NCBI GenBank assembly: GCA_963514095.1
Contig: OY741269.1
Span: 23,985,420 to 24,049,419 of the forward strand
Reading direction: 5' to 3'
DNA from: Eutrigla gurnardus
Taxonomy: Eukaryota > Chordata > Actinopteri > Perciformes > Triglidae
Length of the DNA: 64,000 nucleotides
Shown here piece by piece: positions 12,028 through 24,356 of this stretch. Below the pieces are notes generated by a model. The model ran no database searches and was not told the DNA's origin. It was given only the letters and a program-made list of their open reading frames with translations. The position numbers were made by a program, and so were the translations under genes. Each line of letters opens with the position of its first letter. Position 1 is the stretch's first letter.

Positions 12028-12418
12028 CAGGGGCGCCGCTAGGGATTTTGGGCCCCATGAAAAGAATCTTTACAGGGCCCCCCAACACAGGCGAAATTTT
12101 TTGATGCTATTTTACATACAATCTGTGGCGCTGTGTGACACCGCCGGTGCGCTACCTGCAGCTGATCCAGTGGACTGAACCATTTTACGTAAATAGAGGG
12201 GGGGAAGGGGGGGCCTGCAGGCGTTGATGTTTCCAAAACAAATAAAGTTATTGTTACCAGGACATGGAAAACAAAACATTTGTGATTATATGTTAATAAC
12301 TTAGTGTGATTATTATTTCTGTATTATAATTTCATCATTATTAGGGGCCTCTCTGGGCCCCCCTCAATCATGGGCCCCTAGAATCCGTCTCCTTTACCCC
12401 CCCTTTTCGGCGCCCCTG
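12028..12418. mobile_element. hAT-type MITE with 8-bp target duplication
   Basis: The terminal inverted repeats are CAGGGGCGCCG and CGGCGCCCCTG (11 bp, exact). Direct repeats AACATGAG flank the element (12020-12027 and 12419-12426). A CAG...CTG end with an 8-bp target duplication is the hAT pattern. The 391-bp interior carries no transposase frame, so it needs an autonomous partner. Confidence 0.9.
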
Positions 12419-12426
12419 AACATGAG

Positions 12427-12885
12427 GCTGCTCCAACAGAAAATCGTCTGTGGGGGGAAATTCGGAACGTGAAACAATCTGGCTGTCGTGACTGTGTGTT
12501 TTGTTGTTTTGGTTTCCGGGGATTTTGTAGTCATTCCTTTTTTTAACTGCATTTGGGTCCATACCTCCTTCATTCATAGTACATCCTTCACACTGGCAAA
12601 GCCTTGAACCTTTTTCCTCTCTGTAAGACTGACCTTGTGAGTGGCCAAGACCAAAAGTGAGGAGGCAGAGGCACAATGTAAAGTAAACCCAAATGGGTGC
12701 CCCAGCACAGCCCTTTATAGTCCCCACCTGTGGGTGCTACCAAAAACAGGGGTGCTTGAATATAACCCATATTATAATATGTGTGCACATATTGTGCCTA
12801 TGCAATTTATTTCCCCGGCTGCACAGATCATTAATTAATCATCTGCTGCATATAGATACCAGAAGTTGTCAATGAATGAGCAATC

Positions 12886-12892
<7 letters not shown>
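12427..12892. other. intergenic, probable decayed LTR sequence
   Basis: The minus strand has TATAAAGG, a short hydrophobic frame (12727-12368), and GGTATGGACCCAAATGCAG, wording seen at the edge of fish gypsy elements. The frame runs on into the hAT MITE, which argues against a host gene. Confidence 0.35.

Positions 12893-12955
<63 letters not shown>
12893..12955. repeat. (CT)n microsatellite
   Basis: About 30 CT units, beginning after a CTAT interruption. Confidence 0.97.
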
Positions 12956-12958
<3 letters not shown>

Positions 12959-14278
12959 CCCCACAAGGCTTTATTGGCATGACATTTGAAATGTGTTGGC
13001 AAAGGACAATCACAAACAATGCATAACATAAATAAACAATAAAGACGTTAATGTTGCAGCTTGTAAAGGTCTATTTTTAAAATGCTGCTGAGTAGTTTAA
13101 GCTATAATAATAATACATCATCATTCATTAGTTGATTATATTTTGTTGTAGAAATCTGAAAGTAAAGGTGTCAGATAAATGTAGCACAGTAAAAAGTACA
13201 ATATTTCCCTCTGAGATGTAGTGGAGTAGAAGTATAAGCATTAAGCTAAGTCCTCATGGCCTGTTAACAACCCTGCACTGGGCGCCATACCCTCAATTAT
13301 GCCGCACTTTAAGCCTTAATATCCTTTAAACAGGTGCGTTGTATTAAAATCAACCACCCATGTTGTCATGATGGGAGAAATTAGCCATAGAGCCATTTTA
13401 TTTTCAGGCTGTTAATGATTATTTATGCTGTAAAGTTGGGTTTTTTAACATGGGGATTGACTCGCCTATGGAGACAGCCTCGAACTAACCATTTGAGGAA
13501 CTGCAGTTTTTGGCAATTTGGTGGCCAGCACATTAACGCAACTATATTTTTCAATCAGGATATAAGTAAGCCAGCACCAATTATCAATTGACCTTTCACT
13601 AAGTCCGTCATATCCTCGCATCAGACAGGTCCAACAATCTGGCTGCGCTCCACAGACATCATTTCCTTCATTTTAAGATGAAACGTAATACTGATACTCG
13701 TTACCCGGAGAGGTTGGAAGGTTACATTACATTTCTACATAAAAATCTCTGATGCTTACATAAGTCCATCATTATCTAGTATTATCACTTCTATGCTACT
13801 GAAGCTATACTAAATGTATACACACACAGTTAGCTTCCATATTTATATTATTAAACTGCTTTCACTTTTGAACGCATATTGTAGACCCATCTGTATGCTT
13901 CTCTTCAAAAATCGCTTTTTCGTTTCCCCCAAAATGAGATGAGATTTATGCAGGAAATGCAGTTAGTGACAGTGTGGGCTTCAGGGTAGCTATAGCTCAG
14001 TAGCAGTGAGAGAGGGGGGCTTAGCGAAAGGTCAATTTACTGCAAAAAAAACAACAACATAGAAGCAGACTTGTTCAGACTGTAAGAGTTGAAGCTCAAT
14101 AATAATGCAAGAGTTTCGCCATCAGCAGTGAAGGTTTGCCGACGCAGTGTGAAAGGCACACAGCTCACATCATTATAATAATGGCATTACAGTAATTAAA
14201 GCAGTCAATGTGGTGCAGATTTATAAATGTAGGTTTGAATGGGTGGTATAGAGAGGGTGGAGGTGAGGGAGAATGAGT
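12956..14278. other. intergenic, with a repeat fragment near 13155-13245
   Basis: Near 13155-13245 the words GTGTCAGATAAATGTAG, AAAAAGTACAATATTTCC and GTAGTGGAGTAGAAGTATAA are those of a very common fish interspersed repeat. The rest is unrecognised. Confidence 0.4.
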
Positions 14279-14287
14279 GAGAGAGAG

Positions 14288-14325
<38 letters not shown>
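14279..14325. repeat. (GA)n(GT)n microsatellite
   Basis: A GA tract (14279-14290) runs into about 16 GT units. Confidence 0.95.
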
Positions 14326-14328
<3 letters not shown>

Positions 14329-14329
14329 C

Positions 14330-14484
14330 TGAACTGAATGTGTGTGACCAGTGATCAGTGAGACTTCGGGAAAGAGCGGCAGACCGGGAGGAGAGTGCAT
14401 CGAGGGAGCAGCACATTGTTCGCACTCCCATCAAGACACTGATTTGCATTTACACCAGGGAATCAATACAAGGGGACATTAGAG
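14330..14484 (+). other. possible untranslated first exon of the neuromedin-U receptor gene
   Basis: This non-repetitive, relatively GC-rich segment ends at AGAG followed by GTAAGA (donor at 14485), a strong 5' splice signal. The coding exon of the receptor has an acceptor (T-rich tract then CTTAG at 20481-20485) 26 bases before its ATG, so an upstream non-coding exon must exist. This segment is a plausible candidate, but nothing ties it to that acceptor. Confidence 0.25.
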
Positions 14485-17400
14485 GTAAGAAGATTTATGC
14501 TCTTTGGAAGCTATTCATCATGAGTGAAATAAGTCATTGTAATGTTTTTCCAATATATTCTAAAAATAATTTCATGTAAGGGTCTTGGTGGGTGTCATCA
14601 TATAGTCAAACAATGTTTTCTATTGTGAATCCTGTTTTGTTTTTTTTAACTTCATTTCAATACAAGGGTTGTTTTAACAATGTCACATGTTGATATAATA
14701 GATATTGCATGTTAAAAAAACACTATGCTTGTATTATCATAATTTTATAATACATGTATAATAAAATTAAAATCAATACAAATTAGTTTGTAGTGGCTCA
14801 CTAAACAGCTACAATATCCTGTATGTGAACACTGATTATAATAACATGGCATTGCTAATAAATAACTTGATATATGTTAATTATAATTATAATTTATGTT
14901 CATTCTGTTTTTGATGTTATTCATTCATTTGTATGCAAAAACAACAAATAAAATGTATTTAGGTTGCAACAGAGGCTATAATTTAATTTGGGGTTTTTTC
15001 TGTCAATTTAATTTACCAAAGTGGTGTCTCACTGTTAAAGCCACTGCCATAACAGGATTGGGAGGGGGATCCATTTAGTTAAAACCTCTAAACATAACAC
15101 ACAATGAGAAGAAATGCGTCTTTTAAAAAAAAAAAAAAAAAAAAGGAAAATCCCTCTGATCTTTATTTTGTAGCAATCCAAAATGGAGAAAATAACTGTA
15201 CAACTACAATGACCAGACCAGAAAAGCACATACCTTGAGTCATAATTGTAAAGAAGAAGCATACATATCAAATTAATTCATGAAAGGTTCAGCATGCTCA
15301 TACAAAATAGAGAGACAGCGATGGACTGTCATCAAGTGATGGATCAAAATGTCTGCAATATTAATAAATGGCCTGTGGAGACCACATCTGAGAAATGCAT
15401 AAATGTTTTTCAGGTTTAGCACAATTCCTAAAGAGTATGTAGTAACATGAGTAAGTAAAAATAAGCAGCAGGCAGCCATGTACTTAAACAAATGAAGTCC
15501 CACAAAGGATTTCTGACTCTCAAAGGAAGCAGTGCCACATTGACTAAAGTGCAAAAGATGGTTGAGTTAGTCTGTTTATTTTTCTCAAGTCATGATTTGG
15601 ACTTCTGATGTGGATTTCTGGCATTCTTACGATCTGCTGACCCGTCCCCTCCACCCCAGACGCACAAAACCATTCTATCATTTGCCGGATTACTTCCTCA
15701 GAAACATAATAATGTCTTGCCTTCTGGGCAAAGGGGATCTGCATTTTCTTTGGAACTTATGAGAAATGGTTTGCAGCTGTAGACACATCAATTTGGCACT
15801 GGACTAAAAGCTGTTTTCACTGATCCTGCTAAGTTTTGTAAGTGCCAAAGCTGTTTCTAGTCACTGGATTGGCATGCATGCAGGACATTATACTAGGTTA
15901 GGAATTTCTTCCACAGACTTTTATTTAACATGTATATTTGCAGTACACATTTGAGCCACACGAGGGAGCCTGAATGTATGGATTTGTTGGATAATTGTAA
16001 CCTACTCATAACATTTAACCTGATATATAAGGCCAGTGTATATTCTGTTTAAGTGATCTGAGGGGGGTGGGGGGGTGAAAACATGATAACATTAATTTGA
16101 TGTTATTTATGTGAATATACTTTCAATAACGCATGCATGAAACAAAGTTGTGATTATCAAACATACATTTCTTCAAGATAATATAAAAGTTACGTGGAAA
16201 TGACACTAAATATTGTCAGGAACATTAATTTACAGACACTTTCGATCTTCTTGCAATAGACAAAGTCTATTGTGAATTGGGTCACGATGGTTTGTCGTTT
16301 TTAAAAAGTGGGTCCTCAGAAAGAAAGTTTGGCAGACACTGCTCTAGGCAGTACTTGTTAAGACAGAACCAGTATCAAAGGGACACATTTCCACTAAAAG
16401 AAATACATCTGCAGCACTGCTGCTGGGTACCCAAACATTCTGCTTAATAAATGGATTTGATTGGGATGGATCAAATATCTTGGTGGACATAAAAACAAAA
16501 TTGTAAATTATGTTTTGCATGAAAATATTGCAATATTTTAAAAAAAATGTAGGCTAGAGATACTGAGACTTCGGAACAAGAATATTATAGATGCAGTTTA
16601 TGAATGTTCATGAGGATGATCAGATATGTCATGCATACATAAATGTGAGCCACCTCTGATTCCATATTCTGCAGAGCTGAAATATTTATTACATTTTTTT
16701 AAATCATGCTATGTTGTTCTTTGGAATACGCGCTGCTTGTTTCTGAGCTTTCAATCTGCAGGAGACGCCAACATAGATATATGTTTTAAATGTAGCCTCC
16801 TGGGGTTACTGTATGAAAAACCTATTGATAGAAGAATGCTATTATGGCAGAGCAGTGGATGCACTACAAAGCAACACGGTAATGCTTCATGGTATGTAAT
16901 TCATCGTGAGGCAGTGGATGTGCTGTCACTGCACACTGACAACCTGACAACCACTGGTTGTGTTTAAAACAACAAAAAATGCATCCTGATGAAATACATA
17001 ATTAAGTTACTCTATGCTGGAGAAAGAAAAGACCCCTGACATATGTAAATGTATGGAGGAAATCATCGTTGTGTTTTCCTCGATGTCATCAACAGGCATT
17101 CATTAAAATGACAGGGAAGCATTTTCCTGTCCTCATTTTCCAGCTAAGAAAATTTAAATATCGTTACATTATACCTCCAATAAAAAAAATGTACATTCAG
17201 TCAATTGCCTGGTTCGATAAAATCTGACAGAAGCCAAAGAAGTTCTTTGTATAATCAAATGTCTTTCACATTATTACTTACAACACAACACTCTATTGAA
17301 AACATAAATGATGGAATTATCAACCTGACAGATGTTTTTTACTTTCAACTTGTCTATGTTCCTGAAGCCCTTCACGGAAGTATAATTATTAGTAAATTAT

Positions 17401-20400
17401 TTTCCTTCGACTGGAACTTCAAAAGCCTCCAAAGATTTAATGTAGGAGTCACTGCTTTCTGATGTGTGTTCCTTTGAACAGCGGGTACAGTACATCTCAA
17501 GGACATACTGCTGTCTATGAGAATCTGTTGACTTGTCCCCGCCACTGGAAATGCACAAGCAGCGTCCTAAAGGTTAGAAAAGGCTAGCCTGGTTCTATCT
17601 AAAGATAACACAAAAAAACACACACACACCATCAAAGCTCATCAAACAGCATGTTATAATTCTGCACATGACCAAAGTGCACATGTGACAGTTTGACAAT
17701 ATATGTTTTATGTCATGTGCCGAACAACATCTTGGCTGGGAATGGTCATTTCCTGGAAAATCTACTGGTTGCTTGGCAACCGCTCCTTGCAAAGAAAAAG
17801 TCTGGCACATAAAATTCCCCCAAACCCTCAAACTAAAAATACCTAATTGTCCTTTTTTTTTTAACTTATTGTTACAGGCCTCACTCATTTCACAAAATGT
17901 TGTACTATCCCTTCAAGCAAATCGCAGTAGGCTACAGCTGCCAACAGATCGGACTTTATACTGGACAACTTCCAGGTTTAAAAATGTGTACCCATGTTAC
18001 TTGCAGCATCTGCTCTGGATAAATAATGAACTGATCATGAATGTATATGAAAAAGAAGAATTTGCGTCTTGCAGGTTGCGACACAAGGTACATAAAACGA
18101 TTACACCTACCATTGTGGGCCACTTTAATCTAGTGATTCAGTGCTGTGAGTGTGCGCTACGCAGTTAATAGAATGGATCTCCCAGTAGGGAAATATACTC
18201 AGAACAGTGCCATTCATTACATGACTCGTACAAGGAGCAGAGCCCCGCCACTGCCACTCTCCACCCACTGAGCTTAATAGGGTCAAGGTAATGGAATAAA
18301 GACAATCACATAAGACCTTTTATTGCAGTCTTTATAAGTGCTCTGGCTCCAAAGCATGCCCCTGCCATTTCCCTTTCCTGTTGCCACTGAAACATTTTTA
18401 TTTATTGAACCTTTCAAACAAATGCTAAAATAAATGAAATGATAAATTTGGCAATATTCTATATTTTGTCATTGTCAATTCATGATCGGATATAGCCCTA
18501 AAAACGTGCTATTTACTCCTGTTTGAGTTATGTTTACTAAAAATTACAGAGCCCATACTTTTTTTAGAGATATCCAAAAAATAGAAAACAAAACTATATA
18601 TTTGTGATCCGTTTTAAATATGTGTTAAGGGATTGTTTTTTGCCACTCGGGTGCCATTCAACAAGCATAAACCAGTGTAAACAGACATTGACAAAGAGAA
18701 ATATCAGAATTCATTTGAATTCTTGTTTTGTCAGGCATTCGTTCTGATTTCAGCTCTCCACCACCTGCAGAGGAAAATGTCTTAGCAACTAAATGCCCCA
18801 CAACGCTCACAAGCCGGTCGATAACTCTGTACGTCTGTTTGTTGTGTCAAGCAGATAGTTTAGGTTTAAGAGCTTTTGTTGATGCATATTGCAGCTGGAA
18901 ACGGCTCTAATTTGAGCAGTGACACAAAACTAAAAGAGTAAAGTTTCAGGTTGAAAAGGCCGTACTGATCTTCATCTGTTAGTGGTTTATTTTTAAACTT
19001 AGCTGGTTCAAATTCATATAGAAATGTGTCTCTTTGACACGGCATCAGCTCTCTCACCTCTCTTCCAGCCTCGTCTCCTCCAGTAGTGCTCGGCTTGTCT
19101 GGTCTCTCTCTTTCCCCTTTGTGTCTCCTGTGCTCATTCTCTCAGCCTCCTTTGCTTCTCTGCCTTCAACATCACATTCTTTCTGTTCATTTCTGTCCTC
19201 TACTCTTTGTTCTCACCCTCTTTATCTAATGCCTGTCCCTTTCTATGTGACTCTTGCCTCTCCTGCCAAAATGTACAAAAAAATAATTTAGTAAAATGAT
19301 ATACACCTTCTTTATTTCATCTTTGTGTTTGAGTTTGCATCATTTTGGGTTTGAATTATAGAAATGTGTCTCAAACAGTACACAAATAAGCTAAATGTGT
19401 GTTATACAATAATATATTCATACAATTACTCAGTCTCCTCATCTTGTCCGGTATCTCTTCCTTTCCCAAAGCTAAGCTTTGATTGACGGAATCTCTTCAT
19501 TTTCCTCTCTGTCTCAGTGAAGAAAGTAAACACAGGGTCAATTGATATTTATATGTAAATGTTACAGGGATAATCTTGCAATGAAAATAAAAAAAATGCA
19601 GGCCCTCATTTTAACATGAATTTCAACCCTTTACACAAGCTGAATTGAAAGAAAAACATTTCATTGAAAGTGAATCAGTCTACCATTGCTGGCTTGCTAG
19701 CTAGTTAATTCACTAAAGTGAAACTAACTAGCCGGCATCGTGGTGGATGGCCACTGTTAAACGGAAGGCGACCGCACAGGAGCTATTCGTCAGATGATGT
19801 CTGGGTATGAATGACATTGAACTATGTCCACTAGTAAACTTCTCTAGTTACCTGTATCACGCTTCGCATGGATTCAGACGCTGGTTGTTGCTGTCGCTGA
19901 TCCTGGCGCTGCCTCAAGTTGTTGACATAATCAAAGAGTTTGTAATGACAAGATCATCCACTTTCCCAACCACACACACAAGCAATGACGCAGTGATCAG
20001 ATGCGCAAGTCGTAATCTTGGCCAAAGTAAAGTAATTTTTAGGATATTATTTAACATTTATTATATACACCTTGGAAAAAATACTGAGGTCCAGACCTTG
20101 GTGACCTCAATGGTGCGTACGGCCCTGGTTCCAAGAAAAGTCTCCATATTTGCATTCACTGATGCAGCACGGCAAAACTTTTTGAGATCTACTGCCCTAC
20201 TCGGGCAGGAAACAGATGGCAATTCAGGTTTATTCAATCATTCTTCTGTTTACCAACAGCAGTCACAGCTAATGTAATTAGGAGTTCTGAATATTGGTGT
20301 TAACTCCTTCCTTATTTGCTGCCACACATACATTTGCAGTAACCGACAAAGCTTTCCTGTTCAAAGATTTTTAGAGATCTTTTTTGTTTGAATATAATTA

Positions 20401-20485
20401 CCTTTACCTTTATTCTCTTGTGTGTTCAATTTTTGCTCTAAAATGGCATTAAATGCTAATACTGTTTCATTTTTTTTCTTCTTAG
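14485..20485. other. 6-kb AT-rich stretch, no gene supported
   Basis: Frames such as 17710-18168, 16626-16967 and 19807-20277 show no family resemblance. A poly-A run lies near 15125-15144. Near 16290-16345 the words GTGGGTCCTCAGAAAGAAAG and GACACTGCTCTAG resemble the end of a decayed hAT-like repeat. If 14330-14484 is a first exon, this stretch is its intron. Confidence 0.4.
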
Positions 20486-20511
20486 AAAGCGAGTCTAATT
20501 GCTTCGGCAGA

Positions 20512-23500
20512 ATGTTGGCTTCCAACTGCTCTTTTGATCTAATGGCTGAAAGTGGTGGTCGGCTTTGTCCTCCGGGGGGGAAATGCACCAATCTGATGTC
20601 TCTCATGAACGGAAGCGCCATTGATCTGGATGACGCATGTCTGACAGAGGAAGAGTACCTGGAGAGATATCTGGGGCCTTGTCGATCACCTGTGTTCCTC
20701 CCCATCTGCCTCATCTACCTGGCCATCTTCCTGGTAGGTGTGGTGGGGAACGTGCTGACGTGCACCGTCATTGCACGCAACAAAGTCATGTGGACGCCAA
20801 CAAACTACTACCTGTTCAGCCTGGCGATATCAGACCTACTGGTGCTGCTGCTGGGCATGCCGCTAGAGCTGTATGAGCTGTGGCAGAACTACCCCTTCCT
20901 GCTTGGGAAGGGAGGCTGCTACTTTAAAACGTTCATATTCGAGACTGTCTGTTTGGCATCCATCCTCAATGTAACAGCGCTGAGCGTGGAGCGCTACATC
21001 GCCGTGGTGCACCCGCTACGCGCAAAGTATGTTGTAACGCGCACCCACGCCAAGCGGGTCATCCTAACGGTGTGGGGCGTGTCGGTGTTGTGTGCTCTGC
21101 CGAACACAAGTCTGCATGGTATCGACGTTCTTCAGAGTCAATCCGCCGGCCCTTCTGGGAACGCAACCGTGGACATCCCTGACTCAGCGATCTGTACGCT
21201 GGTGAGGCCACGCTGGATGTACAACCTGACCATCCAGGTGACCACCTTTCTCTTTTTCATGCTGCCGATGCTCACCATCAGCATTCTTTACATGCTCATC
21301 GGGTTGCAGCTGAAGCGGGAGAGGATAAGCCAGACGCTAGAGGCGAACACAGGCTTCGGACGGGACAGCTTCTGTAACATCCGAACGCAGCAGCAGAAGG
21401 CCCGTCGCCGGCAGGTCACTAAGATGTTGTGTGAGTATTAAACAAGTATGGAGCTCCTCTTTGGTTACATGACTGAAATAAGAAAATAAACTTTGTGCAA
21501 ACAAGGTTTATGGATTGGTAAACCTTACCCTCAGGTTCTCAATCAGTGTGCAAAGATTCGTACCCTCAGATTCACAATGCGTACAGATTTGTAAACCGCG
21601 CCCTAGAATTTGGAATCCACACCTCTTCAGTTGTTCAGCGACTGGACCTTCCTTGCCTGGACCGCAGTGACCATATCAACCCAGTAAGTTAAATTTGATC
21701 TATATTTAATGTTTTTGGAGTTTCACAGCTTTGATATGTAATTTAGCAATAATTGTGCTTTTTCAGTCAAAAACCAACATTGAGATGAGCAGTCAAACAG
21801 CTAGCAAACATGTTAACATTAGCTACCTTCCCAAACTGGTTTTACCATTTCAAGACTTTTAATTGTGTGGTTTTGCGTTGACCGTGCCTTTCATCTGAAA
21901 ACAGACCTTTGGACAAACGGTCAAGCAGCTAATTTTAAGGTTTAAGAGTTTTTCGTTCCCATGCTTGATAACTGTCAACATGATGTGATGTTAGCCATAG
22001 CATTCAAATGATACAATTAAGTGGCTCGAATGTGCTAACGTGTACTTGTTCTTCTCCGATAGAGAATTGACCAGAGTTTCCTAATTTTTTTCAGAACAAA
22101 CAAGGTTAGCACCTTGATCAACCAAAAGGTCCCGCATGAGGTAACAGGCTTCACAATGAACATGCAAATTTGGATCTGGTTTTGATGCACAGCGTTCCAA
22201 TACAACAGTTCTCTGTTCCTAACAATGCTTAGCATGGTTGAATGCAAATTTCATGTATGTACCTGTATGAAAATTACATTATTGTAATGATAACGTTTTA
22301 ATTATTATGCTTTTGGTGGATTACTGTTTCACTTCAGTTTATACAGTTTTAGACAGTTTTGGAAAACAGTTGGTGCTTTTGATGATGATGTTTTATGTCA
22401 TTATGTTGCAACTTTATTATTAAGTAAACTGCTGCATCCATTTGTATCACTGGGCAAATAAACAACTGAACATTTTGTAGATATTTTCTTTGCAAACACG
22501 TTCCGATATGTTGATGATAGTGTAATCTATATGACATTACAATGTCCTGCAACACATCTGGCTGATGTTTAAAAGGTGCTTATGAACATGAATAAATATG
22601 ATATGAGATCATGAAAGGTGAAACTAAAGACATGTTCAGATATAAAAGGCTGTCATGTAAGCTAAATGATGTGTGCTTTTGTGGGCGGAAGCAAATGAAG
22701 AGGTGAATGTATTTTATGGTGCATAATCTGTGTAAAGGTATTCATCTACAGTATACCTTATGTTAATAATGTGCTATGACCTTGGCTTACATGCTCTCAA
22801 ACCGACCAAAATGCATGGTGCGTTTGTCCGGACAGATATAAGCGGGGATCATGTGGGACAAAAGGATATCTACTGCAGACATGTTTGTGTAAATTTAATC
22901 CATTCCATGCCCTTGTGATATTGTAATCGCAAAAAGGGTATGCTATTTCAACCAATGCCTACATTGTTAGCAATTTTATAAATGTTTCCAATACTCAAAA
23001 TATTACCACAAATATGACTTTAGTTGCAGGGATATTTTTTTTGTGAATCAACCCCAACTTGTACAAACTAGCTCCCCTCGAGATAGAAAGGGATTCATAT
23101 TTGCTTGTCAGGGACATTTGCAGACGGTGGTGTTCACTCTAAACACAAAGCACATTTTCTGTAAATGTATTCCATGTTTTTCATTCCATTACCAGGAGGG
23201 GTGTTAAGGATGAGTATTGGGACCTATACTAATGATTTGAAACAGCAATTTCAAAGAAGCCTTTTGTGAATATGAATGAAATATTGAACACTGTTACAAT
23301 AAAAAAAAAAATCAAAGGCTTTGCACCCAGGACAGATAGCATAGATACACTGCTACGAGAGACGATTTGATTGAGAGCAGAGAGAGCATGTTGGCAACAT
23401 CAATCAATGTACCGCTATGAGAATCTCATCCATGTCTCCCATTGTCTCTTGTTGTTTTTCCAGTCGTTTTAGTGGTGGTTTTCGGGATCTGCTGGGCCCC

Positions 23501-23849
23501 GTTTCACACCGACCGCCTCATGTGGAGTTTCATCAACGACTGGACTGACAACCACCGGGAAATTTTCCAGTACGTGCACATCATCTCCGGAGTGTTTTTC
23601 TACCTTAGCTCAGCAGTCAATCCAATCCTGTACAACCTCATGTCCACTCGCTTTAGAGAAATGTTTAAGGAGGTCATGTGCCATCGGCCATATCACATCA
23701 GTCCCAGAAAGCACTCACTCAGCGTCACCCGGGTGACGCTCCGCAGCACGTTGAGCGATGCGCCACTCGGCAACGGAGCACCTGTGGTTGAGGTCGAGGC
23801 GGAAGATGGAGAAGTGGGGTTGAAAGATGAAACCTGTTTTACGTGTTAA
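20512..23849 (+). CDS. nmur1: neuromedin-U receptor (NMUR1-like GPCR), 2 coding exons
   Basis: It is a rhodopsin-family receptor for neuromedin U/S peptides at the plasma membrane. Exons 20512-21430 and 23464-23849 join in phase 1 across GTGAGT...TTTCCAG, giving 434 aa. Seven membrane segments are visible, the first near residues 63-86. Family motifs: TPTNYYLFSLAISDLLVLL (TM2), ELWQNYPFLLG, ERY at 160-162 in the DRY position, LPNTSLHGI in loop 2, RRRQVTKML before TM6, FGICWAPFH (TM6) and NPILY at 359-363. Glycosylation sites NCS (5-7) and NGS (33-35) are in the N-terminus. PDSAICTLVRPR and the RRRQVTKML/VVVFGICWAPFH block are closer to NMUR1 than to NMUR2, but some positions look NMUR2-like (ETVCLASIL, SSAVNPI), so the paralogue is less certain than the family. 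The ATG at 20512 was chosen because the acceptor at 20485 excludes the earlier ones. Confidence 0.93.
21431..23463 (+). other. intron of the neuromedin-U receptor gene
   Basis: A 2.0-kb AT-rich intron with GTGAGT donor and TTTTTCCAG acceptor. No internal gene or clear transposon was recognised. Confidence 0.85.
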
Positions 23850-24317
23850 AAGGTGTGTGAAGGGGGACATATTTTTGGTCATATGACATAGTGCTCCGTT
23901 CTGAGCTACCATGTCCATTCACTGACCTAAAATAGTCGTAGAGTTAAAGGACTGCAGAAAAAGCTGACGCCGTCAGACTGCAGTGTACTGTAAGTGCTAA
24001 CTTTTGAAAGCTTTATAGATTTAACTCAGCAAATCGCACACTTTTCCAAACACACCTGGGCAGGCTTTGCTTCAGGCTCAGGCCCTCTGAAATAATGCAG
24101 GAATGTACACGTCAATGTCATGTTAAAGTTGCCAGCATAGATAACATCCAAGGTTCAATGTATAATACGTGTTTTTGTAAGTATTGTAAGTAGTGTGTGT
24201 GTGTGTGTGTTATGAAATTATGATAATATTCAGTAGTTTACAAAAATCCTAGCATTTATAAGTTGAGAAAAACAACAGGGACTGACATACAACAATCGGT
24301 CCAAGCCAGAAAGAGGA

Positions 24318-24356
<39 letters not shown>

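Noticed and set aside
12368..12727. Minus-strand 119-codon frame with a hydrophobic leader (VYFTLCLCLLTFGLG), a possible secreted protein
   Set aside because: It runs through the target duplication into the hAT MITE, has no splice context, and its wording (TATAAAGG, GTATGGACCCAAATGCAG) looks like decayed LTR sequence.
12835..13029. Arginine-glutamate repeat frames
   Set aside because: They are translations of the (CT)n microsatellite.
17710..18168. 152-codon frame
   Set aside because: No domain, AT-rich codon use unlike the real exons nearby, and no conserved motif.
19807..20277. 156-codon frame upstream of the receptor gene
   Set aside because: No recognisable family and no plausible splice link to the receptor exon.
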